Source of the DNA: Cordylochernes scorpioides
Lineage: Eukaryota > Arthropoda > Arachnida > Pseudoscorpiones > Chernetidae
Length of the DNA: 64,000 bases
Direction of reading: 5' to 3'
Assembly: GCA_030710605.1 (NCBI GenBank)
Contig: CP092886.1
Location: forward strand, 56,416,885-56,480,884
Every line of letters starts with the position of its first letter. The stretch's first letter is position 1. Positions 53,641 to 64,000 of this stretch are shown one piece after another. The translations under genes were made by a program, and so were the position numbers. The notes beneath the pieces were generated by a model. It was not told where the DNA came from. It did not search any database and worked only from the letters and a program-made list of their open reading frames with translations.

Positions 53641-54859
53641 CTTAGGATTTAACATGTGTGAAAGCTGTCTAAATATATCTAAATAAATGATGACTACTTT
53701 GTCTCCGTTTTAACGTTTGATTTAAAATGTCAACGCCCTGAGATAAAATGTGCTTACAATTGTCTTCTAATAATGTTCTATCTTGTTTTGACCCATTTGA
53801 TAATAATCCCCCCCCCCCCCCCCCAAGTAAACCTGGAATTTTAATTAGATTTCTTTCTATTCTCTCTGACACAGAGGAGTGGGCTATAAAGGAGATGTGT
53901 CTAAATAGGATATTTTTAAAATTTTCATGGGGAAAAAAGAAATTCCTTACAAAAACATGTATGTTTACAAAATATATAAATATTTTGATAAAAGTTTCAC
54001 TACTCTTATAAACTTTTTTACTATAGCTGTAAATTTTGCCGGAAGGATTTTTCTATGTGTGAAAAGAAAGGTCACTTATCTCTTAAAAAATAGACGCGAA
54101 AACTACGTGCTATCTGTCGACCGTCTCTTCAACTAGCAGAATCAGTCAGTGACGTAGAAACAACCTCTGCCTTGGCAAATCCAGAACGCTTACCAAGATT
54201 CTATGGTTTCAAGACTTTGTCAATCCATGAGATTTTGAATTGCATTTAATTTTGTGACTGCCATTTTGAAAATTGAGATCTAATTATTCAAAATGGCAGG
54301 TAGCAGGAAAAGTTTTCTGCTATTCTGAACTGCGGATATGGGTTGTATTCTATCTTTCTTAAGTCATAGAATATCGAACGACGCACGCAGCAGAACTGCA
54401 GAGCGACAACCGCAATCCGGTACACTCAAATGCTACCACTATCAAACTCTGTAACGTGTTGGTAAACTTTTCTCCTTCTTAAACGATACTTTACGACGAC
54501 TTCTACAAACTAAGCAACGTTTCAAATGAAATTTCTGTTTGAGAAGCCTTCTGTCCAATCTCTTCCTCTCAACACTTCGTAGGTGTCACTACCGGCGCCT
54601 CTTTTGCATAAAGGCGTTGAAAATCTAATTAATTGCATATCACAGGATCTTACGATCGGGTAAACTTCACGTCTGTAGCGTGTCGCCTTCTTGGTGAAGT
54701 AAATTTAATGGCTAGTACTATAGGTAGGGGACTTCTTCTAAATTCACCATAAGGTAATTCTGTGATTAATTCATTTATCTAAATATGAACGAATATTATT
54801 CATATAAAATTTACTATGAGCGCTGCTTCTCATCGTTTCATGGAGTGCATCCCTTCTCA
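53641..54859. other. Unassigned stretch up to the assembly gap
   Basis: Holds a C run (~53809-53824) and a short perfect inverted repeat (54258-54299). Frames of 65-90 codons at 53669-54136 show no motif. No gene is supported. Confidence 0.4.
54258..54299. repeat. Short perfect inverted repeat
   Basis: CTGCCATTTTGAA and TTCAAAATGGCAG, 13-bp arms with a 16-bp loop; a possible relic of a miniature inverted-repeat element. Confidence 0.7.
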
Positions 54860-54959
54860 NNNNNNNNNNNNNNNNNNNNNNNNNNNNNNNNNNNNNNNNN
54901 NNNNNNNNNNNNNNNNNNNNNNNNNNNNNNNNNNNNNNNNNNNNNNNNNNNNNNNNNNN
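54860..54959. other. Assembly gap of exactly 100 N
   Basis: One hundred N, the conventional size for a scaffold gap of unknown length. The inverted arm starts at the very next base. Confidence 0.98.
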
Positions 54960-55185
54960 ATGGCCTGGCTCATCAGTGCTGAACACTCCTAACGGGTTCG
55001 CCAGTTTAATCCATATTTAGAACTGGCGAAACTGCTAGGGGGGTTCACCACTGATGAGCTAGGCCCTACCAATATATTATAATGGTAGTAAGGGCAGTAG
55101 GGGCTTGTTTATTTACACAAAAGAAACCTACGCGCGTAAATAGTTTATAAATTTGAATATAGATGGCGCGCGCTTATATGATGTA
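54960..55185. mobile_element. Foldback family A, copy truncated by the gap
   Basis: Inverse of 38975-39194: core with CTGATGAGCCAGG inverse, second core GAAACTGCTAGGGGGG, left arm and leader (ATGGCGCGCGCTTATATGAT at 55163-55182). The arm that grades into satellite on the other side is missing at the gap. Confidence 0.75.
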
Positions 55186-55189
55186 ATAA

Positions 55190-57045
55190 ATTGATGTCAA
55201 CTTCTATATATCATGGCCTCGATCAAATCTCGTCTTTTAGATTATTTTCAAGGTTTCTTAAGATTTATTTACCATTCTCATAGCGGTATTTTAGCCTTGA
55301 AAGTGAGAATTCTTTAATTAGAGTGATGCATTAGAATTCCAATAATAATTCCATGGCTTTAGTATTTTTCCCTCTCGCCTATTGCAAGTTGAAGAAGATA
55401 GATATTTAGTTTTAATAATATCTTATCTCTTATTTTACATATTAGAATTATTTTATATTATTTCTTTTGGTTTATAATAATCAATTCTCAATCAAATGAT
55501 TGAACGCGTTCATTAGACCGCCAACTTTGCAGTCCAATGTTACCGATGCTCAAACCCCACCAATTCTCTGGCAATACCAAGAAAACAAGTCGCACGGCCC
55601 AGAATACAGAGGCGTTCATCCAGCGGGTCTTCTTCGTCATTCCTTCTTCAGATGGTTGGACATTTAGCGCGCGCGAGGAGATAAAATAAATGGCACACAT
55701 AGTGTGTTTTGTGTGACAATTGATAAGAGTGAGAGGGGACCCCTTTTCATTTGAAAACAATAGAAAATAACATAAAATCATGTAATCATAAATAAGAATA
55801 AATATATTAGTCCATTCCTTTTCAATATTTATATCATATCTATCGAATAACAGTATTTGGACAATATGTTTATTTTATCTATATTTGACACTGGTTTCGA
55901 ATAACTTTTGGTCAATAAATATAAAAATGTTTCCAGTTACCTTTATCACATACTACGAGAGGAGTTATGAAATTTGTCGAATTTACCAAACAGGAAGAGG
56001 TGCCGCTTTTGGTACATAAATATCATCCTCCTGAAACTTTGTGTTATAAAAATTTATATCAAAAGAGTCACCTCTCCCTTTAAACGTGCATCAGAACGAT
56101 GCACTGTACATCACCCCAGTAAAAACTTTACTAGTGATGAAAAAGAATGAGTCACAAAACCAAGTACTGGCAAATTCAGACCTAAACATTATGTTATATA
56201 TATAAAGTTTTTGTCTGGATGATGTGCTGATGTCTAGATGCTAAAAATAACTTAATTCATTGAGCCTCTCTGCAACATAAAGGCCGGTGACAAAGCTGCT
56301 GTACCAGCTTTGGCGAATTCAGAACACCCACCTGGAGACCACCCGGAGTGGGTCATTAAGATGGCACTTAGCTTTAGCGCTAATTTTGACGTGAGGTGTT
56401 CCCTTTCTTTTTTATAGGTCAATATCCTTCCAGAAATTTTCCTTCAATTAATTATTATATAAACTTTACACACATAACATTTTAATACAATAGAATCGGA
56501 AGAATTTTGGCAATTGTCAAAATCAATCAGAGAAATAAGGTTGACCTAGTTGTGTATTTTCTGACAGACCTTTGGCGAAAAGAAATTTTGAGTGATGACA
56601 AATATTGATCTCAGAGAGGACCGCACACAACTACACCAGAATTGACAACAGGAAAGTTAACTAACCTATCTACTCTAGCTTAACTGTTAGATGGAGATCT
56701 CACTTGCACTACCAGACTGTATGGGGCATGGATAGACCACGCTACCGCCATCGGTTAAAACGTGAGAGGAAAGATAGAAAGCTTTACGCTGCTATCTTGC
56801 GCATTGGATGTTATGGAGAGAAAAACCCTCTGCGATATCGACGTCACCTGGACAGTGAATTGGACCGTGAGGATAAAGCTCTGTGCTTCTATCAGCGGCA
56901 GGGAGTGAAAGAAAGTTCCACTCTACCAAGCGCGGTATAGAAAGAGAAATAACGTTCTGCTCAACCAACATATGTAGAGAAAGAAAGAAAGCTCTGCACC
57001 ACCAACACTGATTGAATAATAAAGCTGGAAAAAGCTTTTCGCCCT
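55190..57045. other. Unassigned stretch of the right arm
   Basis: Counterpart of 37130-38970, including the interspersed repeat at 55960-56215 and the frame at 55488-55781. A 78-codon frame at 56704-56940 has no counterpart of the same length in the left arm, so it is unlikely to be coding. Confidence 0.4.
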
Positions 57046-57059
57046 TAACATTACTAGAT

Positions 57060-58310
57060 ACTAAATAGAAAAAGAAAGCTTTGCGCTACTAACACTGACC
57101 GGACAATAAAGAGAGAGAGCTCTGTGCTACTAACACTGACCGGACAATAAGGAGAGAAAGCTCTGTGCTACTAACACTGACCGGACAATAAAGAGAGAAA
57201 GCTCTGTGCTACTAACACTGACCGGACAATAAAGAGAAAAAGCTCTGTGCTACTAACACTGACCGGACAATAAAGAGAGAAAGCTCTGTGCTACTAACAC
57301 TGTTCGGACAATAAAGAGAGAAAGTTCTGTGCTACTAACACCGACCGGACAATAAAGAGAGAAAGCTCTGTGCTACTAACACCGACCGGACAATAAAGAG
57401 AGAAAGCTCTGTGCTACTAACACTGACCGGACAATAAAGAGAGAAAGCTCTGTGCTACTAACACTGACCGGACAATAAAGAGAAAAAGCTCTGTGCTACT
57501 AACACTGACCGGACAATAAAGAGAGAAAGCTCTGTGCTACTAACACTGTTCGGACAATAAAGAGAGAAAGCTCTGTGCTACTAACACCGACCGGACAATA
57601 AAGAGAGAAAGCTCTGTGCTACTAACACTGACCGGACAATAAAGAGAGAAAGCTCTGTGCTACTAACACTGACCGGACAATAAAGAGCAAAAGCTCTGTG
57701 CTGCTAACACTGACCGGACAATAAGGAGAGAAAGCTCTGTGCTACTAACACTGACCGGACAATAAAGAGAGAAAGCTCTGTGCTACTAACACTAACCGAA
57801 CAATAGAGAAGGCTCTGTGCTACTAACACTGACCGGACAATAAGGAGAGAAAGCTCTGTGCTACTAACACTGACCGGACAATAAAGAGAGAAAGCTCTGT
57901 GCTACTAACACTGACTGGACAATAAAGAGCGAAAGCTCTGTGCTACTAACACTGACCGGACAATAAAGAGAAAAGAAAGCTCTGCGCTACTAACACTGAC
58001 CGGACAATAAAGAGCGAAAGCTCTGTGCTACTAACACTGACTGGACAATAAAGAGCGAAAGCTCTGCGCTACTAACACTGACCGGACAATAAAGAGAGAA
58101 AGCTCTGTGCTACTAACACTGACTGGACAATAAAGAGCGAAAGCTCTGTGCTACTAACACTGACCGGACAATAAAGAGCGAAAGCTCTGTGCTACTAACC
58201 ATGACTAGACAATAAACAGAGAAAGCTCTGTACAACTAATACTGACCAGGCAATAGAAAGTTCTGTGCTACTAACGCTGAGCAAACAATAAAGAGAGAGA
58301 GAAAGCTCTG
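57060..58310. repeat. 41-bp minisatellite, right arm array
   Basis: About 30 copies, inverse of the unit at 35815-37125. Variants here ('tgttcggacaat', 'aagagcgaaagc', 'aagagaaaaagc') differ from the 'gtctcacagatctt' variants of the left arm. Confidence 0.92.
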
Positions 58311-58334
58311 CGCTACCACTAGCGGCTGGACAGT

Positions 58335-58620
58335 AGGGAAGGAAAGAACGTTACCGACATCGGCGAGGCGCTGGGCTGATATGCTGCCTGCCGTACACTA
58401 ATTGTTAGATAATTAGCCAGGCTCGTGCGTGACGACCGCCAATCAGTCGCCACTTCGCCCGAAACAATTGAATGGCGCCAACACCAACTTTTTTAACGTG
58501 TGGGAAACGGCTACAACTGCCCGTAGAAAAAATCAATTAAAACCTTAATTTGTCTAACGACAGTCATCGTGTGCACCTAGCCGGCGAAACACGGATATTG
58601 ATCAGGGCTTGACGGATCGA
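58335..58620. other. Conserved non-coding block, right arm copy
   Basis: Counterpart of 35520-35810; no difference noticed. Confidence 0.3.
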
Positions 58621-59243
58621 TGTTTGCCACCATCTGCCAAGTGGTCCCCACTTCACGAAATCTTTCAAAGTATTCCCTAGTTCAATGCCAGTTAGAATAC
58701 CGATCATATTGGTCAAGTTCGACACACAGTCATAAGACAGACAAGAGAATTATACTTTCGTTTTCGTTTTCTATTCAAAATTCGAACATGCGAACAAAGC
58801 CTATAGCTTGGTACAACCGAGGTATTTAAACCAATGACGGCTCTATCAAAGCTCAAAAGGGCTAAAGGTTTGAAACACACACACGCATACACAAAAAGCC
58901 TTTATAAAGACAAAGTGTTATACATGGATTTACGCACGAAAGCCACGGATAGGCATGATAAGTCCAAAGAAAACAAAATGATTGAAATTTAAGAGTAAAA
59001 CAAAGATATTTACATATGATACATGCATATATACGTCGTTATTAAAAGTTTTCGTCTTCGTTGCAAAATTATTCAACCGAAGAACGGGAACTTTACACAT
59101 TTGACACAGAAATTAGACTTACTGTATAAGACTTAGAACTCACCAGTCAAGATTTTAAAGAGGAATATGAGCCTACTCGCGCGAATCTCTGCTCATATTT
59201 ACTTACGATTATAAATTTAATTAGATCATTTTTAAGTGCAAAA

Positions 59244-59600
59244 ATGGATGATTTATTTCTAAAACAAACGAAACATTCCAAAACTTTTCCCCGTTTGGAA
59301 TTCCATTATTTTTCCGTTCCAATTTTTATAATACCCAGTTTACAACGAACCACGATAATTTCAAGGGATTTTTATCAACAATTGGAGCGGTTGAGGCCTC
59401 TAGCTGTCACTGTGGAAAGGAAATCCAGGACACCTACTGCTGGAATGCCCACTCTTCTTTACCGCTAGACAACAGACAGTTAATAATGTTGTAAATCTAT
59501 ATAAATTTGTAAATACTAGAGATAATTGTCAGAGATTTAACTATTTTTGTAAATATATTTATGATTATCTTTCTAAATTGAAAGGTTTAGGTTCCTAAAA
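59244..59600 (+). pseudogene. LINE ORF2 C-terminal fragment (right arm)
   Basis: Counterpart of 34540-34891. About nine bases are missing between the CHCGKEIQ segment and the following codons, which removes the His/Cys half of the knuckle in that frame. Confidence 0.5.
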
Positions 59601-59835
59601 TATATTATTGTTCCTATTTTTTTAAAATTATTTTTTATTGTATAATATGTTTATAACTGTTTCTGTTTAAAAATGTAAATCGACGCAATTATCCCTAGCC
59701 GGGATATCGCGTTTTTCTGTGTTGAAATAAATATATTATAAATTGGTTTCACATTCTTATCCTAAACCTTATTTTACAAATATTATCATTCATTTATTTC
59801 TAATCCTCTCTATGATAGTTTTGATATAATACTTC

Positions 59836-60108
59836 CTATGCTCTGTGTGAAAGCACAGAACGATAAAACTTATTGAATGTTGATGATAGGAAAAAATATT
59901 TAATGGCTTCTTTCTTTCTCTGGAAGCCATCTCTTTCATGGAACACCGGGAAAGGAGGACGTTGTTGGTCCGCCGTCATTCTAAATGCAGCGCCTTCTGA
60001 TATATAGAAGTAGTCTTCTGCTTCCTGAAAATAGCCATATGCAAACTTCCTCGACAAAGAAAGTGACAAATTTCCTTTTGTTGCTCTGACAACCCTGGCG
60101 TGTTGAGA
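59836..60108 (-). CDS. Open frame of ~90 codons, right arm copy, unknown
   Basis: Counterpart of 34018-34290, with one residue change in the shared 77 codons (Pro instead of Thr). The same doubts apply. Confidence 0.25.
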   Translation of the reverse strand, partial: SQHARVVRATKGNLSLSLSRKFAYGYFQEAEDYFYISEGAAFRMTADQQRPPFPVFHERDGFQRKKEAIKYFFLSSTFNKFYRSVLSHRA

Positions 60109-61640
60109 AAAGAAAAGTGTATGTGTAATTTGTTATTTGAGGGAATGCAGAATATATAAAATATTCATTTTTAATATATAATATGATTTTTTTCTGTGGC
60201 CACCTTTGCATATATATACTTTTATTTACATAAAATTACTTGACCTTCACCTTATTTTCCGTGCGTTTAGCAACAATTGGTAGAGAACTTTTATGTTTGA
60301 ATGGCTAAAATCTGAAACGCTGAAATAGCCTTCTTTTGGAAGGCATAAAGTTTGAAACTTCTAGAGAAAATTGGCAAGTATTTTTAATATTTGTTTTTAT
60401 CTCTTTATTTTCGATTAGCAATTTCTATTGAATCCCCATCCCGCTCTTTCACACCATCTCCGATGATCGCTACTTTTTCGCAAGATTGTGAGATTCTTCT
60501 AAATGTGAACTTTTTGAAATTCTAGACTCCGGTGGCAACTGAAAATATAATTTTTCTTTTTGATTTCTAAAAAGAGTATTTGTTTAAAAACGCTCAGAAG
60601 TTGTAGTTTCTGTAAAGAGAACGCGTCAATCATTTCCAAAGCGTTCAGCATAATATTGCTTTAAGCATCTTCAGTTCTTATTTTATTTAGTAGGAAGTGT
60701 AATGAGGCCTTAGTCTATACGCACGCATCTTCGCACGCACGCAATGATTCGTGACATGTTGATTGCAAGATCTACATCGCCTAAAAAGCCACTTCTGTTT
60801 ACTAACGGCTATACAACTAATTTGTGCCCTAGAGGTTTCTTGATTATGTGCGAGCGAGCGGAGAGCTTAGGTAGAAAGCAAGTCACTTTACAGCTGTGCG
60901 GCCGCAGAGTATTCAAAGCCTAGAATCTGGCAGAGCACCAGGTTTCTAAAAGTGGAATGTTTGCTTTATGTAATTTTTGTCTTAGTGATTCACCCTTTAT
61001 GTGTTAGCAACTTTTCCTGAAGAATGTCCACTTTGGGGATTTTGTCTGCTTACATATTGATTGAACCTTTCTTTAGGAGATTACGTCCTTGTTCACTAAA
61101 TTGTCTTATTTAGTCTATACACTGCTGATATTTTTCGGGCCGCAAGCGCGTTTGAAGCTTTAGCGTTTATAAAATTGGTCTACTTTATTTTTTAAGTTCA
61201 GCCTTTTTCGCGTGCAACGCTTTTTGAAAATCTCTTTCAGAATGTCATCATAATTTGTACTGACATGTGAAAATTACTAGAGAACGCTTTTTTATTATTG
61301 CAGGTGGGAGGGGGCGCTATGGGGGAAAGGTCAAGGTCACGGGAGTTCACTCGATTCAGGGCGGGGCTGTCACCGAACTTTTAAAAGTGAAATGTAATAC
61401 ATTTTCCCTCCGATTGGGCTTTAAAAAGAGATTTTATTAATTGACTGCTCTTTTAAAAAAATGTTTAACTTATTTATTATATTTAATATAATAAAACGAA
61501 ACTTTATAATAATAAATGAATCTTTATATATATACATATTTATATGAAAATATATCAATAATAGTGAGTATAACATATAATAAAGGAAGCTATTATATAT
61601 ATGATTTACTGTTTAAATTTAAAAAAAAAAAAAAAAAAAA

Positions 61641-61713
61641 CGATCCTGATGGGAATCGAACCCACAATCTTTGGCTCCGGAGGCCAACGCCATATCCATT
61701 AGGCCACAGGACC
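61641..61713 (-). tRNA. tRNA-Arg (CCG), right arm copy
   Basis: Identical in all 73 bases to 32118-32190, with the same CCG anticodon, and followed by a longer T run on the minus strand (A run at 61621-61640). Confidence 0.93.
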
Positions 61714-62099
61714 ACAATTTTAGAGAGACTACAGTATATACTTATTTAATCTGTATTTAATGATTAAAAATTATTATTATTGAAACTTGATATTTATAAT
61801 AAATATATATCTCTCTCTCAGTTCAATATATATATATTTACTTCTACGTGTGTCCTTTTAATGAAGTAAACTACTTTTTTTTTAATGAGAAAACGATGGT
61901 ATTACTGAATTTTATCGAAAATCCTTCAAATGTCCAGTTTTATAATAAAAGCTAAGTTTTTAACGTTTTTAGTGAGTTATATCAAACATGATCCTCTTAT
62001 AGGAAGCAAATGTTACTTTAAAATATCCCAAACATAAAATATAGCTTGTTGAAAGACTATCCAAAGCACTTTTAGACAATACATTTAGTCTATCGTTAG

Positions 62100-62187
62100 C
62101 TCTCAATAGCTCATTTTGTAGATAGCAGGACTGGTAGATATGTTAATGGTAATCCTTTGGTTGCTAGTTCAAATCCGGGTCGAGGAA
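62100..62187 (+). pseudogene. tRNA-Tyr-like sequence (right arm)
   Basis: Counterpart of 31629-31716. The 3' acceptor strand reads TCGAGGA instead of TCGAGGG; otherwise it is the same, including the interruption after the anticodon and the T-stem mismatches. Confidence 0.5.
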
Positions 62188-62345
62188 CTTTATTTTTTTT
62201 TAAAGGAAAGTAGGAGAATGGCTATAGCCTGTATTTTCCTTTATTTACTTCATATAATTTCTTTCTCCCTCTCCTCTCCTGTACCTCTTGAGAGAATCTG
62301 TATATAAGGCTAAAGGTGTTTTTAAAGATATTTATTGATACTTAA

Positions 62346-62569
62346 ACACAAGGTAATAAGACCAAATCCAAATAAATAAATAGTGTGTGACGTTTCGGTA
62401 ACAGCGTTGTTCCCATCTTCAGACAAAAGTACTGAATGTTATCCAAATAAATAAATAGTGTGTGACGTTTCGGTAACATTCAGTACTTTTGTCTGAAGAT
62501 GGGAACAACGCTGTTACCGAAACGTCACACACCATTTATTTATTTGGATTTGGTCTTATTACCTTGTGT
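62346..62569. mobile_element. Penelope-like palindrome with hammerhead-like cores (right arm)
   Basis: 224 bp, near-perfect foldback: ACACAAGGTAATAAGACC at one end and its inverse at the other. It contains two inverted CTGAAGA...GAAACGTC modules and an off-centre extra copy of the 'aataaataaatagtgtgtga' segment. Stem II here reads GGGAACA...TGTTACC (one mismatch), against a perfect stem in the left arm. Confidence 0.65.
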
Positions 62570-62639
62570 TTATAATCTATAATCCAAATTGTGCCCTACC
62601 ATTATTTATACTTACTATCATTTAACCCCTCGTAAATCT

Positions 62640-63130
62640 TGTTTAAAAACATTTCAACATCACGACTTGATTATTTCGTCTCTCGGACCTTCAAGCTAGT
62701 GGAGCATCCTAGTAGGCTTCTACTTAATGACGTTCCCAGGACATGCAAGGCATTTAGAAACTCGCAGCATGATTTAGAAATAGCGGATTGTCGAAGGTTA
62801 GTAGCTGCGCAGACAATAGTTTTGCTCTTTAATTCGTGCAGTAGGCGCAGGTATCACTTGGCTGGCCAGCGGTAGCCGCACTTTATGACCAATGAGCCTC
62901 CGCCCATCGATCAGGGCCCTGACAGAAATGATGATAAATGCGGGTCCTACTTTTTTAGCCTCAGGCCCGTCCGGCGTTAATGACGCGACGGCCCTAATTT
63001 AACAACCCGCCGTGGTCCATCAATTTAATCAGAGCCAATATGACAGACGTAGCGCACAGTTTAATTACCGACTCTAAATATTGGCTTCTTTCATTGGCCC
63101 CAGCTACGCTAGGTGAATGGGTGTAACTAC
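62640..63130. other. Non-repetitive block conserved between arms, right copy
   Basis: Counterpart of 30770-31230. A 78-codon frame at 62639-62875 is not shared with the left arm reading, so it is not called. Confidence 0.3.
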
Positions 63131-63687
63131 CTTTTTTTTTATTAGTTAATTTTTTTTCTTATTAAATTTTATTTTTTTGTATCGTATTTACCTTATTTTA
63201 TTAAAAATCATTTACCTTGGATGTGTTGGATTCTAAAAAAGTTTACAATATCGGGAAGACATCTATATGCTCCATGTAGAGATTGATTGGGAGAACCCTT
63301 GAGGGTTGCAGGCAGATAGAGAGATGCACTTATGCCTTTCTCCGTGCCCTCGCACAGATGTCGGCAGGAACTGAGGGTAAACATCGCATTCAGCGCTCTA
63401 ACGGTGAAATGGTATAAATGATTTTTATGTGTGGAGCGTCATCATATACAGCACTCTATACAGAATATACTCTGACAGAAAAAAAAGTACCACAACACCA
63501 ACAAAAAAAAAATATTTTGAAGGAATGAAATTCGGCAAAGTATTTGTCTAGATAACACAATTATTTAATTAAAGTTTCAAGGACACAGGTTAAATAAAGC
63601 TCTAGAAAAGTAATTTAAAATGTGAAACGGTGGTACATTAATGGTCACTGTAGTTGTCACGATTAGCAATGCATGAGGTGCCGTATG

Positions 63688-63927
63688 TTAGTTTTGGATG
63701 GCCTTCCATGCTTGTTGCACTGAATCAGTCAAATCAGCAATGGTACCTGCTTGCTGTGGATGGGGATGACATCCAATAATGTCCCCTATGCGCTCTATGG
63801 AAGAAATATCTGGTGGTATTGCCGGCCAAGGCAACATGTCGACATTCTGTAGAGTACGTTGGTTGACAGCAGCGGTATGAGGATGAGCGTTATCCTGTTG
63901 GAAAATGCCCCCTAGAATAATGGTCAA
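63688..63927 (-). pseudogene. Tc1-like transposase C-terminal fragment (right arm)
   Basis: Same 79 codons as 29946-30185 with two changes (Asn for Thr after TAAV; Gln for Pro before AGT). Second Asp (QQDNAHPH) and Glu (SIERIGD) are present; the rest of the transposase is absent. Confidence 0.8.
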
Positions 63928-64000
63928 GAATACCAGGCCAACTGGTTCAATTACCAGTGTGAACTACATATATTTCTGTCAAAGTGTTTGGAGTAACGAA

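Larger units (their letters stand above)
54960..64000 (-). repeat. Right arm of the >9-kb inverted repeat (cut by the window end)
   Basis: Reverse complement of 29873-39194. It starts inside the foldback element exactly at the gap and has no satellite monomers. It lacks the SINE and the PLE-type insert of the left arm, but has the longer (224-bp) PLE palindrome. Confidence 0.95.

Noticed and set aside
54771..54986. Open frames across the N gap
   Set aside because: They span 100 unknown bases, so they carry no evidence of coding.
29873..64000. A genuine giant palindrome (as in ampliconic sex chromosomes)
   Set aside because: Not excluded, but the 100-N gap at the inner edge of one arm and the end of that contig at the satellite make a misplaced haplotype more likely; reported as an open finding instead.

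Overview
This is a eukaryotic, AT-rich, repeat-dense nuclear window. I see no intact multi-domain host gene. The mobile elements point to an arthropod, more likely a chelicerate such as a spider than an insect (inference). Evidence: a remnant of an arthropod-wide protein family of unknown function (DCYFC...RFHQDI signatures), mariner and Tc1 elements, Penelope-like (PLE) sequences, tRNA-headed SINEs, I/Jockey-like LINEs ending in (TTG)n, Helitrons ending in a GC hairpin plus CTAG, and a gypsy-type gag with an arthropod-like CCHC knuckle. The only functional-looking RNA genes are two copies of a tRNA-Arg(CCG) gene.

Layout. 1-13 kb: SINE and LTR fragments, a 5'-truncated LINE with perfect 16-bp target duplications (5099-6090), two families of foldback elements, a 5S rRNA pseudogene, a 61-bp minisatellite (9.9-10.5 kb) and a Helitron filled with a minisatellite (11.1-12.1 kb). 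13-29 kb: a full-length but frameshifted mariner (14039-15372), two Tc1 pseudogenes, a second Helitron (17587-18457), the remnant of the arthropod family (21.2-22.0 kb), a coding-like last exon of unknown origin (23.1-23.5 kb), a second copy of the (TTG)n LINE (minus strand), a two-monomer minisatellite (25.3-26.3 kb), a SINE with 13-bp target duplications and a PLE reverse transcriptase pseudogene.

29.9-64 kb is dominated by one structure. The stretch 29873-39194 reappears in reverse complement at 54960-64000, which is the window edge. Between the arms lie a 7.4-kb array of a ~70-bp satellite (39257-46648), an internally deleted mariner, Helitron ends, a foldback element, a gag-only LTR element with identical LTRs (49481-51485), a 26-bp minisatellite and an exactly 100-N gap that abuts the right arm. 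The arms differ by a few percent and by clean presence/absence of a SINE and of a ~100-bp PLE-type insert. Together with the gap, this suggests the right arm may be the other haplotype, scaffolded in inverted orientation, rather than a true palindrome.

Most interesting signals: (1) a family of leader-plus-foldback elements with 9-12 bp target duplications and a conserved core carrying hammerhead-like boxes (GAAAC and CTGATGA, in permuted order); (2) a 70-bp satellite that appears to be an amplified terminal arm of one such element and is organised in ~1.54-1.68 kb higher-order blocks; (3) a short hammerhead-like PLE insert filled in one arm and empty in the other. All alignments were made by eye.
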